Below are positions 37,535-46,087 of a stretch of 64,000 bases of DNA, in pieces; position 1 is the first letter of the stretch; every line of letters starts with the position of its first letter. Source of the DNA: Bradyrhizobium erythrophlei (GTDB lineage Bacteria; Pseudomonadota; Alphaproteobacteria; Rhizobiales; Xanthobacteraceae); contig NZ_LT670849.1 of NCBI RefSeq assembly GCF_900142985.1, positions 7,332,501 to 7,396,500 on the forward strand, read 5' to 3'. The notes under the pieces are model-generated. The model had not been told where the DNA came from and did not search any database. It saw only the letters and a program-made list of their open reading frames with translations. Both the position numbers and the translations under genes were made by a program.

Positions 37535-37804
37535 CTACGCGTGCTGCCGCGACATCAGCTTCAGCCATGGCGTCAGATGAAAGACCGCCATCAAGAGATA
37601 CATCGGTGCCATGCCGTTGAAGCCGGAGCCGCCGACGGCGGCGCAAAGCGCGCCCGGCCCACCGCTGTCGAGAATAAACGTCGATAGCGCCATCAGTGCG
37701 AAGGTCGGCGACGCCGCGAGATGAAGAAATCTTGCGACGGCAGGCGCGGCGACGGTGCTTTCGCCGGCACCGCGCGTGGTGCCGCTCGCGCTCGTTGCGG
37801 TCAT
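37535..37804 (-). CDS. Small membrane protein (89 aa) coupled to DUF899 gene
   Basis: The frame from ATG 37804 encodes a short N-terminus followed by two to three hydrophobic stretches (FALMALSTFILDS and MAPMYLLMAVFHLTPWLKLM). I do not recognise the family. Its start overlaps the stop of the upstream DUF899 gene (ATGA), so they are co-translated. The longer open frame upstream of 37804 is a shadow of the DUF899 gene. Confidence 0.7.
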   Translation of the reverse strand: MTATSASGTTRGAGESTVAAPAVARFLHLAASPTFALMALSTFILDSGGPGALCAAVGGSGFNGMAPMYLLMAVFHLTPWLKLMSRQHA

Positions 37805-38592
37805 GTTTTCGCCCTGGCGTCGCGGTTGCGAAATGCGGCTTCGCCGGCGTCCGACACGGCGACCCACTTCGGGTCCGGCGCGGCATTGGCGACGTAGCTG
37901 TCGTTCCAGTTCCACCACTTGTAGGGGCGTTCTTGCGGATAGCCCTCCGGCGATTTCTCCCAAACCTCCTGACGCCCGAGCGCGGTCATGTCGAGATAGC
38001 TCCAGACCGTGCCCATCGCTTCGTCGCCGCGGCTGTTGATCAGATAGGTGCGGAAGATGCGCTCGCCGTCGCGGATGAAGGCGTTGTGGCCGTGCCATTC
38101 ATCGACGCCAAAGTCCGCGTCGAAGCTGTCGGTGATCGTGACCCAGGGAATTTGCTCCCAACCCATGCGCGCCTTCAGCCGCGCGATGTCGGCCTGCGGT
38201 GCACGCGAGGCGTAAACCAACGTGGTGTCGCGCGCGTTCAGGTGCATCAGATTTGAGACCTGATCGGCACCCAGCGAACAGCCGATGCAGGCATGGTCCG
38301 GCCAGCCATGGACGCCAGGCTCGAAGAATGCGCGGTAGACGATCAACTGATGGCGGCCTTCGAACAGGTCGCGCAGGCTCACCTTTCCCGCCGGCCCGTC
38401 GAATGTGTAGGACTTCTCGACCGCCATCCACGGCATCCGACGGCGTTCGGCCGCCAGCTCGTCGCGGGCACGCAGCACGGTCTTTTCCTTGACGAGCATG
38501 GCTTGCCAGGCGGCCTGCCACTCCTTTTGGGAGACGATCGGTGGGGTGTTGGCGGGCAGCGCGGCACTTTTCTGGTCGGATGACATCGACAT
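37801..38592 (-). CDS. DUF899 thioredoxin-like protein
   Basis: This is a 263-residue DUF899 member. It carries the family motif YRAFFEPGVHGWPDHACIGC, a CXXC-like pair in HACIGCSLGAD, and the terminal part KWWNWNDSYV. The domain is thioredoxin-like and may be a peroxiredoxin-type enzyme or redox sensor. The start at ATG 38592 has AGGAG 7 nt upstream; the alternative ATG is 6 nt downstream. It is followed by the overlapping small membrane protein gene. Confidence 0.88.
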   Translation of the reverse strand: MSMSSDQKSAALPANTPPIVSQKEWQAAWQAMLVKEKTVLRARDELAAERRRMPWMAVEKSYTFDGPAGKVSLRDLFEGRHQLIVYRAFFEPGVHGWPDHACIGCSLGADQVSNLMHLNARDTTLVYASRAPQADIARLKARMGWEQIPWVTITDSFDADFGVDEWHGHNAFIRDGERIFRTYLINSRGDEAMGTVWSYLDMTALGRQEVWEKSPEGYPQERPYKWWNWNDSYVANAAPDPKWVAVSDAGEAAFRNRDARAKT

Positions 38593-38712
38593 GTCTGATC
38601 TCCTGTTGATGGAGCAAGGACGTCTGAGGAGCCGAAAAGGAGTCACGCTCCATGAAAAAATGCGGCCGGTCGATCAGACCGGCGGCGTGTTGCGGTAAAG
38701 TTCCCGGCCCAG

Positions 38713-39938
38713 TTATGCCGGTACGGCAACAGGTTGCGCCTGCTCTCTCGGAAACGGCCTGAAGGTCAGGATGATGAAGAACGCACCGAGGCCGACGGCC
38801 CAAGAACCGACGTAGAGCCCGGCGTAGCTGCCATAGGTATCGTAGATCAGGCCGCCGGCGATCGGGCCCGTCGCCATGCCGAGGCTTCCCGCCATCGACA
38901 GGCCACCGATCACGGTACCCAGCATCTTCAGCGGGAAATTTTCGCGCACCAGCACCGAAAAAGCGGCATGGTGCCGGCATAGATGAAGCCGAACAACGCG
39001 CCAGCGGCGTAGAACTCGGCGAGATGCTGCGCAAAAACGTAACCCAGCGCGCCGAACGCCTGCAGCAACAGGCCCGTCACCAGCACGCGCTTGGCGCCGA
39101 AGCGGTCGCCAAGCAGACCGAAGGCGAGCCGCCCGCCCATGCCGGCAAGGCCTTCGACGCTATAGATCGTGACCGCCGCGATCATCGGAATGCCGCAGGA
39201 GACAGCGTAACTCACGGTATGGATGATCGGGCCGGAATGCGTCGCGCAGCAGAAGAAGTTGGTCGCGAGCAGAATGATGAATTGCGGCGAGCGCAGCGCT
39301 TCGGTGAGCGAAATATTCGGCGGCGCTTCGCCTGACGACGGCGCGGCGGGCGCATCGAACGCCGGCGGGCGGCGAACCAACAGCGAGACCGGAATCATGA
39401 TCGCGGCCACGACCACGGCCAGGATCTGCATCGAGGTGCGCCAGTCGTGATTAGAGACGAGCCAGGCGGCGAGCGGCGCCATCGTCATCGGCGCCATGCC
39501 CATGCCGGCCGATACCAGCGACACCGCGAGGCTGCGATGGGTGTCGAACCAGCCGGTGACGGTCGCCATCATCGGCGCGAAGATCGCAGCCGTGGCCCCG
39601 CCGATCATCACGCCGAAAAGGATTTGAAACGCGATCAGCGAGGTCGCGAGGCTTGCGAGCGCGAGAGACGCCGCAATCACGATCGAACCCGTCAGCACCA
39701 CGGGCAGCGGTCCGAACCGGTCGGACAACGTGCCCCAGATCACGCTGGTGAGCGCCATCGCCAGAAAGCCGATGGTCATGGCGCTGGAGACGCCGGTCAC
39801 GGACCAGCCGGTGTCACGCGCGATCGGCTGAAGCAGGACCGGCAGCGAAAACATGCCGCCGATCGCGACACAGCCGAGCAGCCCTCCGGCCGCGACAATC
39901 ACCCAGCGATAGCGAGAACTTTCCATTTTTGGCTCCAT
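38713..39938 (-). pseudogene. MFS transporter gene with a single-base frameshift
   Basis: Two frames together encode one complete MFS protein of about 408 residues. The first (to 38928, in the frame starting at 39938 or 39926) has the motif LSDRFGPLPVV and about nine membrane segments, ending AGTMPLF before it goes out of frame. The second (38955 to 38713) continues with VLVRENFPLKMLGTVIGGLS and three further segments, ending at the normal C-terminus. Restoring one base in the A-run 38958-38962 (a T run in the gene) gives the expected PLF-SVLVREN junction. It may be a sequencing error or a real inactivation. Similar to oxalate/formate-type or monocarboxylate MFS proteins. Confidence 0.85.
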
Positions 39939-40076
39939 GACGCGTCTTGCTGGATAAAAGACGAACAGAATGGACCGGAGCCGACAGCCCTGCCAAATTT
40001 TTTTGACGCAGTTCCACGATCGCTGAACCGCTTCCGCGGGCCATTGTGGCCTTTCCGCCACGCCCGCACAGCAAGC

Positions 40077-40505
40077 CTATCGCTTGCCGGCCTTTTTCGC
40101 CGTTGCGGCCTTCTTTGCCTTTGCCGCAGGCGCCTTCGTCGGCTTCCTGGCCTGATTATATTCGACGGCGGCGCGGATGAGGTCCTTCAGTGCCCGCGCA
40201 TTGACCTTGTCACCTTCGAAAAAATCGATCGCGCGGCGCTCGTTGCCTTCGAAGCCGGCGTTGAACAGCTTGTCGGGATCGGCGAGCTTGGCGCCGTACA
40301 TGAAGGTGAGTTTCACCTTGCCCTTGTGCGGATTGCCGACCGCAATGATGCCGTCGCGCGACCACACCGGGCTTCCCATCCATTTCCATTCCTCGACGAT
40401 CTCCTTGTCCGCCTCGAGAATGATCTTGCGGACGCTGGCAAGAGTCTTGCCGCGCCAGTCCGCCGTCCGCTCGATCAGTTGATCGATCTGTTCGGATGCA
40501 TTCAT
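40077..40505 (-). CDS. DUF1801 (YdhG-like) protein
   Basis: The 142-residue protein has the DUF1801 core (RKIILEADKEIVEEWKWMG, then GKVKLTFMYGAKLAD) and a C-terminal Lys/Ala-rich tail that may bind nucleic acid. The family is of the iron-sulfur/YdhG fold with unknown function. Its start overlaps the stop of the preceding 70-aa membrane gene by 4 nt; both belong to the ArsR-led operon beginning at 41512. Confidence 0.87.
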   Translation of the reverse strand: MNASEQIDQLIERTADWRGKTLASVRKIILEADKEIVEEWKWMGSPVWSRDGIIAVGNPHKGKVKLTFMYGAKLADPDKLFNAGFEGNERRAIDFFEGDKVNARALKDLIRAAVEYNQARKPTKAPAAKAKKAATAKKAGKR

Positions 40506-40714
40506 GTGAAGCTGCCTTCAGCCGGCTTTCCGGACATCATCCGGCGAACAAGATGTCCCTTCCACATCCATAGCCCCGACAGCAGCATGACCGGAAAGAA
40601 CACGAACCGCGTCGGCGGGGCATAATCCGGAAGGTTGACGAACGGACTATAGATATAGCCGATGATCGGGATCGCACAGATAATATGAATCCAGCGAATA
40701 ACCGTCCGCATCAT
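40502..40714 (-). CDS. Small membrane protein (70 aa)
   Basis: From ATG 40714 (a second ATG follows directly) the product has two membrane segments (IHIICAIPIIGYIYSPF and FVFFPVMLLSGLWMWKGHL) joined by a short loop, and a basic tail. AGGGG lies just upstream. It sits 49 nt after the SRPBCC gene and overlaps DUF1801. The family resembles small transport-associated DUFs but is not recognised with certainty. Confidence 0.72.
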   Translation of the reverse strand: MMRTVIRWIHIICAIPIIGYIYSPFVNLPDYAPPTRFVFFPVMLLSGLWMWKGHLVRRMMSGKPAEGSFT

Positions 40715-40763
40715 TTGATCCCCCTGTGTAATTGGTTGTCCGTGACGAGGGCTCGCCGCCCCT

Positions 40764-41192
40764 TCAATCGTTCCGCGCCACGACTTGATCGAGGTTCTCG
40801 AGGAATTTCTGCCAGCCGAACCGTGCGCCGCCAAAGGCCTGCGGCTGATCCTTGCGGAAACCCGCTTGCTCAACGCGCAGATGGGTGCCGCCGCCGGTCG
40901 GCGTGAGCATGAATGTCACGACGCTCATCAAATTGTAAGCGGCGTCGGGATGCGCATGATTCCAGGTGTAAGTTAGGGTCTTGTGCGGCTCGATGGCGAG
41001 GACCTCGCAGTCGAGCACGCCGCCCCAGTCGCCGCGCAGACTGAACTTGTGCCCGACGTCAGGCTTGAAATCGTTCTTCATCAGCCACTCCTCCATCAAA
41101 TGAGGCTGGGTGAGCGCGCGCCACAGCCGTTCCGGCGGAAACGGAAACTCGCGTTCGACAACGACGGAAAGCGTCTCAGTTTGCTGGCTCAT
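40764..41192 (-). CDS. SRPBCC (AHSA1-like) protein
   Basis: The 142-residue protein has the START-like fold of activator-of-Hsp90-homologue 1 proteins: REFPFPPERLWRALTQPHLM, GGVLDCEVLAIEPHKTLTYT and GWQKFLENLDQV. The start at ATG 41192 overlaps the stop of the ArsR regulator by 4 nt. The pair is a common two-gene cassette in which the repressor precedes a ligand-binding protein; the ligand is unknown. The upstream part of the open frame is a shadow of the ArsR gene. Confidence 0.9.
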   Translation of the reverse strand: MSQQTETLSVVVEREFPFPPERLWRALTQPHLMEEWLMKNDFKPDVGHKFSLRGDWGGVLDCEVLAIEPHKTLTYTWNHAHPDAAYNLMSVVTFMLTPTGGGTHLRVEQAGFRKDQPQAFGGARFGWQKFLENLDQVVARND

Positions 41193-41512
41193 TGATCCAT
41201 CCTTTTCAGCAAATCCTCGAGTTGATCGAACCGGCTCTGCCAGAAGCCGGTCATCCGGCTGGTCCAGTCGATCAGGGGGGCCAGCGCGTTCAGCTGCGCG
41301 CTGTAATGCGTCTGGCGGCCTTCGTGGCGGTCGCGCACGAGCTTGGCTCGCTTCAAGAGGCCGAGGTGTTTCGAGACCGCCGGTTGTGAAACACCGGAAC
41401 GCGCGGTGAGTGCCGCAACCGTCTGTTCCCCTTCCCGGCACAACCGTTCGAAGATGGCCCGCCGGGTCGGATCGGCCAGTGTTCGAAACAGCACGTCGTG
41501 AGCGTTGGGCAT
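41189..41512 (-). CDS. ArsR-family transcriptional regulator
   Basis: A 107-residue winged-helix regulator starting NAHDVLFRTLADPTRRAIFE, with a recognition helix in SGVSQPAVSKHLGLLK. No metal-binding cysteine pair (CVCD) is present, so it is of the non-metal, SRPBCC-associated type. No Shine-Dalgarno sequence precedes the ATG; a perfect palindrome ends 6 nt upstream, so translation may be leaderless. It heads the operon ArsR-SRPBCC-(70 aa)-DUF1801. Confidence 0.9.
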   Translation of the reverse strand: MPNAHDVLFRTLADPTRRAIFERLCREGEQTVAALTARSGVSQPAVSKHLGLLKRAKLVRDRHEGRQTHYSAQLNALAPLIDWTSRMTGFWQSRFDQLEDLLKRMDQ

Positions 41513-41517
41513 CGTAA

Positions 41518-41541
41518 ATCAATAACTCAGTGGTTATTGAT
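41518..41541. promoter_or_regulatory. Candidate operator of the ArsR-SRPBCC operon
   Basis: Arms ATCAATAAC (41518-41526) and GTTATTGAT (41533-41541) form a perfect 9-bp inverted repeat with a 6-nt spacer. It begins 6 nt upstream of the ArsR start codon. Its A+T content contrasts with the G+C-rich surroundings, and it resembles palindromes bound by ArsR repressors of SRPBCC cassettes. Autoregulation is inferred. Confidence 0.65.
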
Positions 41542-41650
41542 GGACGTATAACCATGCAGCTATGGATTGGTCAAGCCCCGGGCTGGGAAAATCGGTCAAG
41601 GCCGCTTCGCCCGCGACGATTCCAACTCGGCTGTCAGTCCAACCTCGCCG

Positions 41651-42262
41651 TCACTGCAAGCCGCCGAACGGATCGCGCCACGCGTCAATCTCGCATAGTT
41701 GCCGGTGCCACCGGCTCACATTTGGAAACTCTGGCAATGGCAGGCCGGCGGCTTCGGCGAACGGCAGCGGCGTGGCGACCCTGAAGTCGGCGTAGGATAT
41801 CTGATCTCCCAGAATCCAGGTTCGATTCCCAAGGTGACCTTCAAGGACAGCCGCGTGCTGCCGAAAGTCACGAAGCGCTTCGTTCAGGACGGCCGGATCG
41901 GGCTTTTCGTCCGAGAACGTCGGCGCGACAACGCGGTAAAAATAGAGAGGATCGGCGGCTCTCGTCAGATGATAGGCGCTCCAGCTGATCCACATCACCA
42001 TCTCGGACAACGCCCCGCCGCCTCTCCAGAACGTTGAGCCCGATATCTCCGAGAGCCGGCAGGCGATCGCGTCGGTCTCCCAGAGAACGCGTTCTCCTTC
42101 GGCCAGCACCGGCACCAGGGCGTTTGGGTTGATGGCGCGGAACGAGGCGATCTGATCCGGATGGCGGGGGTTGACGCGGACATACTCGACCGGGCTTTGG
42201 AGATAACGGGCAACGGCCACGGCAACGCGCGGATTGAGGTTGTGGGAGTAATAGAGCTTCAT
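41651..42262 (-). CDS. Glutathione S-transferase family protein
   Basis: The 203-residue protein starts MKLYYSHNLNPRVAVAVAR, with Ser and Asn in the catalytic region, and has the GST signature INPNALVPVLAEGERVLWET and DAIACRLSE. The C-terminal helical domain is present. The ATG at 42262 has AAGGTGG upstream. It is less conserved than canonical beta-class GSTs, as no Cys10 is seen. It stands near but not overlapping its neighbours. Confidence 0.82.
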   Translation of the reverse strand: MKLYYSHNLNPRVAVAVARYLQSPVEYVRVNPRHPDQIASFRAINPNALVPVLAEGERVLWETDAIACRLSEISGSTFWRGGGALSEMVMWISWSAYHLTRAADPLYFYRVVAPTFSDEKPDPAVLNEALRDFRQHAAVLEGHLGNRTWILGDQISYADFRVATPLPFAEAAGLPLPEFPNVSRWHRQLCEIDAWRDPFGGLQ

Positions 42263-42493
42263 GAAGCCACCTTGCATATCCGGACGGTCGCCCGTGACGC
42301 GCTACCGGCGGCCCGGAGCGCCGCCTCGGTTCGGGAATCCCTTCCCATACGACGAACAGGGAACGCCGGGACCGACACGGGATACGAAGAAATTGCCGTG
42401 GACACAGCCCGCTTCCGCCATTCTCCGATGTGCAACCGCAGGTGCCATCAGCGATGCCGGCGCGAGGCGAACGCGCCGGCGCTTGTTGGCTCC

Positions 42494-43291
42494 CTAGCCG
42501 ATGACGTGCAGCACGATATCGGCGCCGAAGTGCGACAGCATCGCCCATTCCAGGCCGTAACGGCGGAACAATACGCCGAAGACGATTCCGGCCACACCAT
42601 TCAACACGATAGCGCGCAGCACCACTGCGGCCGTAAGCGGCACCAGCGCTGCGGTCGCCGGAAGATGCCCGAGACCAAACAGCAGCGCGGCCAGAATATT
42701 GGCGATCCAGAAGACGGCGGGCGGAAGATCGGCGTCGCGCCTCCGCCATACCGCGCGTAACGCCAGCGCCAGCACCGACATCAGGCCGAACCGCAACAGG
42801 ATCTCCTCGTCGATCCCGCCGTAAAACGAGGCCAGCAGCCCCTGCCAGGCGCCTGGCCCTACACCGCCGGGCGTCGACTTCACGAGGCCGGCTACCGACG
42901 GCATGTGCGCAAATACGAAAGTGTCGAGCAGGATCAGGACGGCGCCCACGGCGAGGCCGATCGCGAATGCCCAGAGCAGCGTGCGGCCGGCATCGCGAGG
43001 CAATGGCTGCCGCGTCAACCACGCTGAGACCAGCGGGACCGCAAGACCCAGCCGGCGCGAGGCCCAGAGACCTGCGAGCACCGCGATCAGGAGCAACACC
43101 GCCGTTTGAACAGTGGAGATCAGCAGAAGCTGGACGGCGCTCATATGCGTGCGCGCGACGGCGGCTGCGAGCGCAGCCTGTTGCAGCGTGAGCACGTAAG
43201 GCAGGACGAGGACAGCGCCTGCCAACGAAGCCAGCCACAACGTCGTTGCAAGTTTCCAGAACGGCGCCGGGAGCGGCGGCGGCTCGGACAT
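42494..43291 (-). CDS. CPBP family intramembrane metalloprotease
   Basis: The 265-residue polytopic protein has about seven membrane segments and the CPBP (Abi) motif EEILLRFGLM at about residue 165, with later catalytic histidines in GLGHLPAT and the final helix (HFGADIVLHVIG). These are glutamate/histidine intramembrane proteases of the CAAX/Abi family. Normal length. No partner gene is evident. Confidence 0.87.
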   Translation of the reverse strand: MSEPPPLPAPFWKLATTLWLASLAGAVLVLPYVLTLQQAALAAAVARTHMSAVQLLLISTVQTAVLLLIAVLAGLWASRRLGLAVPLVSAWLTRQPLPRDAGRTLLWAFAIGLAVGAVLILLDTFVFAHMPSVAGLVKSTPGGVGPGAWQGLLASFYGGIDEEILLRFGLMSVLALALRAVWRRRDADLPPAVFWIANILAALLFGLGHLPATAALVPLTAAVVLRAIVLNGVAGIVFGVLFRRYGLEWAMLSHFGADIVLHVIG

Positions 43292-43381
43292 CGGTGTTCC
43301 CCTGCTGATGCATGCTGACAGAATGGTGGCAGCAGCGCCTAGTTATGCTTCCTCCGAACGTTATGGAGGGTGAAAACAGCG

Positions 43382-43786
43382 ATGTTGAAGACATATTCCG
43401 GCAGCTGCCACTGCGGCGCCGTCCGCTTCGAGGCCGATCTTGATCTCTCCGCCGGCACCGGCCGATGCAACTGTTCGATCTGCACCAAGACCCGCAATTG
43501 GGGCGTGACCGTCAAGCCCGATGCCTTCCGCCTGCTCGCAGGCAAGGACGCGCTCACCGATTACCAGTTCGGGACCAACACCACGCATCATCCGTTTTGC
43601 CGAACCTGCGGCGTACAGAGCTTCGGCTACGGTCATGTCGAGGCGATCGGCGGCGACTATGTGTCCGTCCGCCTATCGGCGCTTGACGATGTCGATCCGG
43701 CCGAACTCGCCAATGCGCCAGTCCGATACTTCAACGGCCGCGATAACAAATGGCTGGAGGAGCCAGGCGAGACCCGCCATCTGTGA
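43382..43786 (+). CDS. GFA (glutathione-dependent formaldehyde-activating) family protein
   Basis: The protein, 134 residues from ATG 43382, contains zinc-binding cysteines in the GFA layout: [20 protein letters not shown] and [16 protein letters not shown] 12 nt upstream is also open, but GGAGG is too close to it. The Mss4-like beta fold is expected. The name reflects the family; formaldehyde activity is not implied for each member. Confidence 0.9.
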   Translation: MLKTYSGSCHCGAVRFEADLDLSAGTGRCNCSICTKTRNWGVTVKPDAFRLLAGKDALTDYQFGTNTTHHPFCRTCGVQSFGYGHVEAIGGDYVSVRLSALDDVDPAELANAPVRYFNGRDNKWLEEPGETRHL

Positions 43787-43812
43787 TGGCGTGATCTCGG
43801 TCTCATCATCAC

Positions 43813-44301
43813 GATTTCAAACAGCCGAGCAGACAGCCGCAATCGGTCTCGCGGCGCGAGAGGCGCGCCCGAGTGATCCTCAGACCTTGCCTCTCCAACA
43901 GGAGGGCGCAGGGAAGACCGGGCGCTCGGCGAGCACCCGCAGTCTCATGCGCGAAATAAAAAGCACATGAGTTAGCCACCACAGGTTCGCCGGATCGATC
44001 CGGCCTTCCCTGCGCAATGGTTTTAACGGGTTCCTCCGTGCTCTCCCCGGTGATCGGGCTTTCTTGTCACCGTCATCGACGTGACGCGCAAGCGTCATCG
44101 TCAATTTGACTTCAGCGTCGAGAAGTCAGGACCACACGGCTTCGCCGTCCGCATCGATGCACGTCGTCTACGCACAACAAAGCGGCCACCGCATCCCGCT
44201 CCACGTTCGTGACGATCGCGATACGCCCCTCTTGACGAGGCGGGACTGTTGGAATCACTAAGGCTGCTTCTACCAAATGGCGAAGAGATTTATTTTTCGC
44301 C
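43813..44301. repeat. Structured repeat, long copy (candidate structured RNA)
   Basis: The first 222 nt (43813-44034) match the repeat at 51878-52095. Nested inverted repeats are conserved: GCGCAGGGAAG (43906-43916) with CTTCCCTGCGC (44005-44015) close the structure; inside are a hairpin at 43920-43938 (GGG.GCTC loop GAGC.CCC), a stem CTCATG/CATGAG (43944-43971), and the perfect palindrome GCCGGATCGATCCGGC (43989-44004). Downstream, further hairpins occur at 44048-44072, 44082-44097 (GCAA loop), 44107-44128, 44136-44148 and 44279-44301. There is no protein-coding signal. Direction of function is unknown. Confidence 0.8.
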
Positions 44302-44381
44302 GAGGGGATGGACTTTGGTTTGCGCGAGGTGCGCGTTGATTTGCCCGTCGGGCAGTTTGCTCGGAAAGGTCGTTCGGAAGT

Positions 44382-44885
44382 TCACGATTTTTTTGGATCC
44401 AATTGCGCCCTCGACAGGATTATGAAAGCAAGCGTGTGGCTGACGAGCAGTATCGGAACATAAAGGGTCGGAATGTAGATGCCGGCGCCGAACAGGCCCG
44501 GGTCAGGAATTCGCGTGACGCCATTGAAGTAGGCGTTCAATAGATCGGCCGTTCCCTCCAGATTGAAGATCCAGACGATCGGAAGGGCGAAAGTCCAGCG
44601 CCATGTGAGTGCCGCCATGGAAAGAAGCGCCAGCACCGCCGCTGCGAAGTCGCCCCATCCGACTTGGCTACCGAACCAAGAGGGCAATTGGGGAGACACG
44701 AATCCAACCACCATAAAGTTCATGCCTTCAAACCGAAACGCACTCACGGCGGCAAGGACTCTCAGCGCGTCGTATCGCGGCATTGAACGAAGCACTGGCC
44801 AGACATAGAGCCTCGCCATGACAGTGCTGGCGACGAAGCCGCCGAGAACGCTTAGAACGAAGGGAAAGTTAAAATCTGGGGGCAC
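44382..44885 (-). CDS. Hypothetical membrane protein (167 aa)
   Basis: Four or five hydrophobic segments are visible (FVLSVLGGFVASTVMARLYV, FAAAVLALLSMAALTWRWTF, FGAGIYIPTLYVPILLVSH and others). I do not recognise the family. It precedes the epoxide-hydrolase-like gene by position but lies on the same (reverse) strand downstream, with about 50 nt between them. The structured repeat fills the other side. Confidence 0.6.
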   Translation of the reverse strand: MPPDFNFPFVLSVLGGFVASTVMARLYVWPVLRSMPRYDALRVLAAVSAFRFEGMNFMVVGFVSPQLPSWFGSQVGWGDFAAAVLALLSMAALTWRWTFALPIVWIFNLEGTADLLNAYFNGVTRIPDPGLFGAGIYIPTLYVPILLVSHTLAFIILSRAQLDPKKS

Positions 44886-44934
44886 TTGGCAGATCCTTAT
44901 CCTGGCCTTTAGGTGGTTGTCGCGGCTTCCTTGC

Positions 44935-46043
44935 TTACAGGCTTCGAAGGAAGTCGATCATGGCGGCGCTGACTTCTGGAGCGCGTTCCTGCTGGGTCCA
45001 ATGTCCGCAACCCGGCAGCGTGATCGCCGGCCGGAGCCTGGGGACGAGTACCGACTGCTTCGCGATGTCCTCAGAGAAAACGGCGGCGACAAAATCGCGG
45101 TCGCCCGCCATGTAGAGCGCGGGAACGGTCACCGCCGCGCCGGCGAAGGCAGCCAGCACCCCCAGCTGCGATCGATATTGCGCCACCAGGCAAGCGCTCC
45201 ATGGAATCCGCTCCGCGTGAATTCCGCGACGTAAACATCGATGTCGGACTCGGTGACCCAGGCCGGCAAGGACGGCGGTTCGGCCAGGAGAGCCCCCTTC
45301 CGGGGCACCATCCCGGCAGCGAACCCTCCACCCGCGGACGGCGGCCTGTCCCCCGAGAGCGCGAAGAACTGGGAACGGAACACGCGACGGATGTCGCGCC
45401 CGAGCCCCGCCTCCGCCTCAGGTGTCTGAAAGTAAAGTTGGTAAAACACTGCATTTTCGTTCCGCGGCATCAGCGTCGTCGGCGGCCCTTGATCGCCAAA
45501 CCCCCGCGAGCGGAACGGCGGGCTGAGTGCGATGACGGCCCGGAAAATGTCGGGGCGCAGAAGCGCCGACTGCCATGCGATCGCAGCGCCGATGTCGTGT
45601 CCGGCGATCACCGCCTGCTTGGCACCTAGAGCATCGATGAGACCCACGATGTCGCCGATGTCATGGAGAATCGTATATGTCTCCACGTCCTCCGGACGGT
45701 CGCTTCGCCCATAGCCGCGCAAGTCGGGTGCCACCGCTCGGAAGCCAGCCTTCGCGAGTGCCCGCAACTGATGCCGCCAGGAATACCAGCACTCGGGAAA
45801 GCCGTGACAGAGGATGACGAGCGGGCCTTCGCCCTGCTCGGCCACATGCAGGCGGATGCCGTTCGTTGCGATCATCCGATGCGTCACCTCGGGCATCGCC
45901 GGATCGACCCAGGATGTCGGCTCTGGGCCTGCCCCTCTGGGTTCGGCAGCAGCAGCCTTGGACGGCGCAGCGAAGGCCGCGCCGATGGTCAGCGCGCTGA
46001 CCGCCGAGAGCATGTGGCGCCGGGAAAGCGTCGCGTCTTGCAT
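44935..46043 (-). pseudogene. Epoxide-hydrolase-like alpha/beta hydrolase with a single-base frameshift
   Basis: The first frame (from ATG 46043) has a Tat-type leader (LSRRHMLSAVSALTIGAAF), the oxyanion motif HGFPECWYSWRHQLR, and the nucleophile region AVIAGHDIGAAIAW (Asp). It runs to LAWWRNIDRSWG. A second frame (to 44935) continues with VLAAFAGAAVTVPALYMAGDRDFV and the catalytic His in GCGHWTQQERAPEV. Adding one base in the five-base C run 45159-45163 joins them into one protein of about 369 residues. Without it the catalytic acid and His are lost. Sequencing error is possible. Confidence 0.85.
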
Positions 46044-46087
46044 TGTGGTGCTCCGTTGATCATCGTGCGTCCGAAAGTCCCTCCACG

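Noticed and set aside
39447..40625. Forward frame of 392 codons
   Set aside because: Antisense to the frameshifted MFS and DUF1801 genes; low-complexity composition (Arg, His, Asp).
41868..43394. Reverse frame of 508 codons across the GST and CPBP genes
   Set aside because: It is in a different frame on the same strand; the CPBP and GST motifs lie in the other frames.
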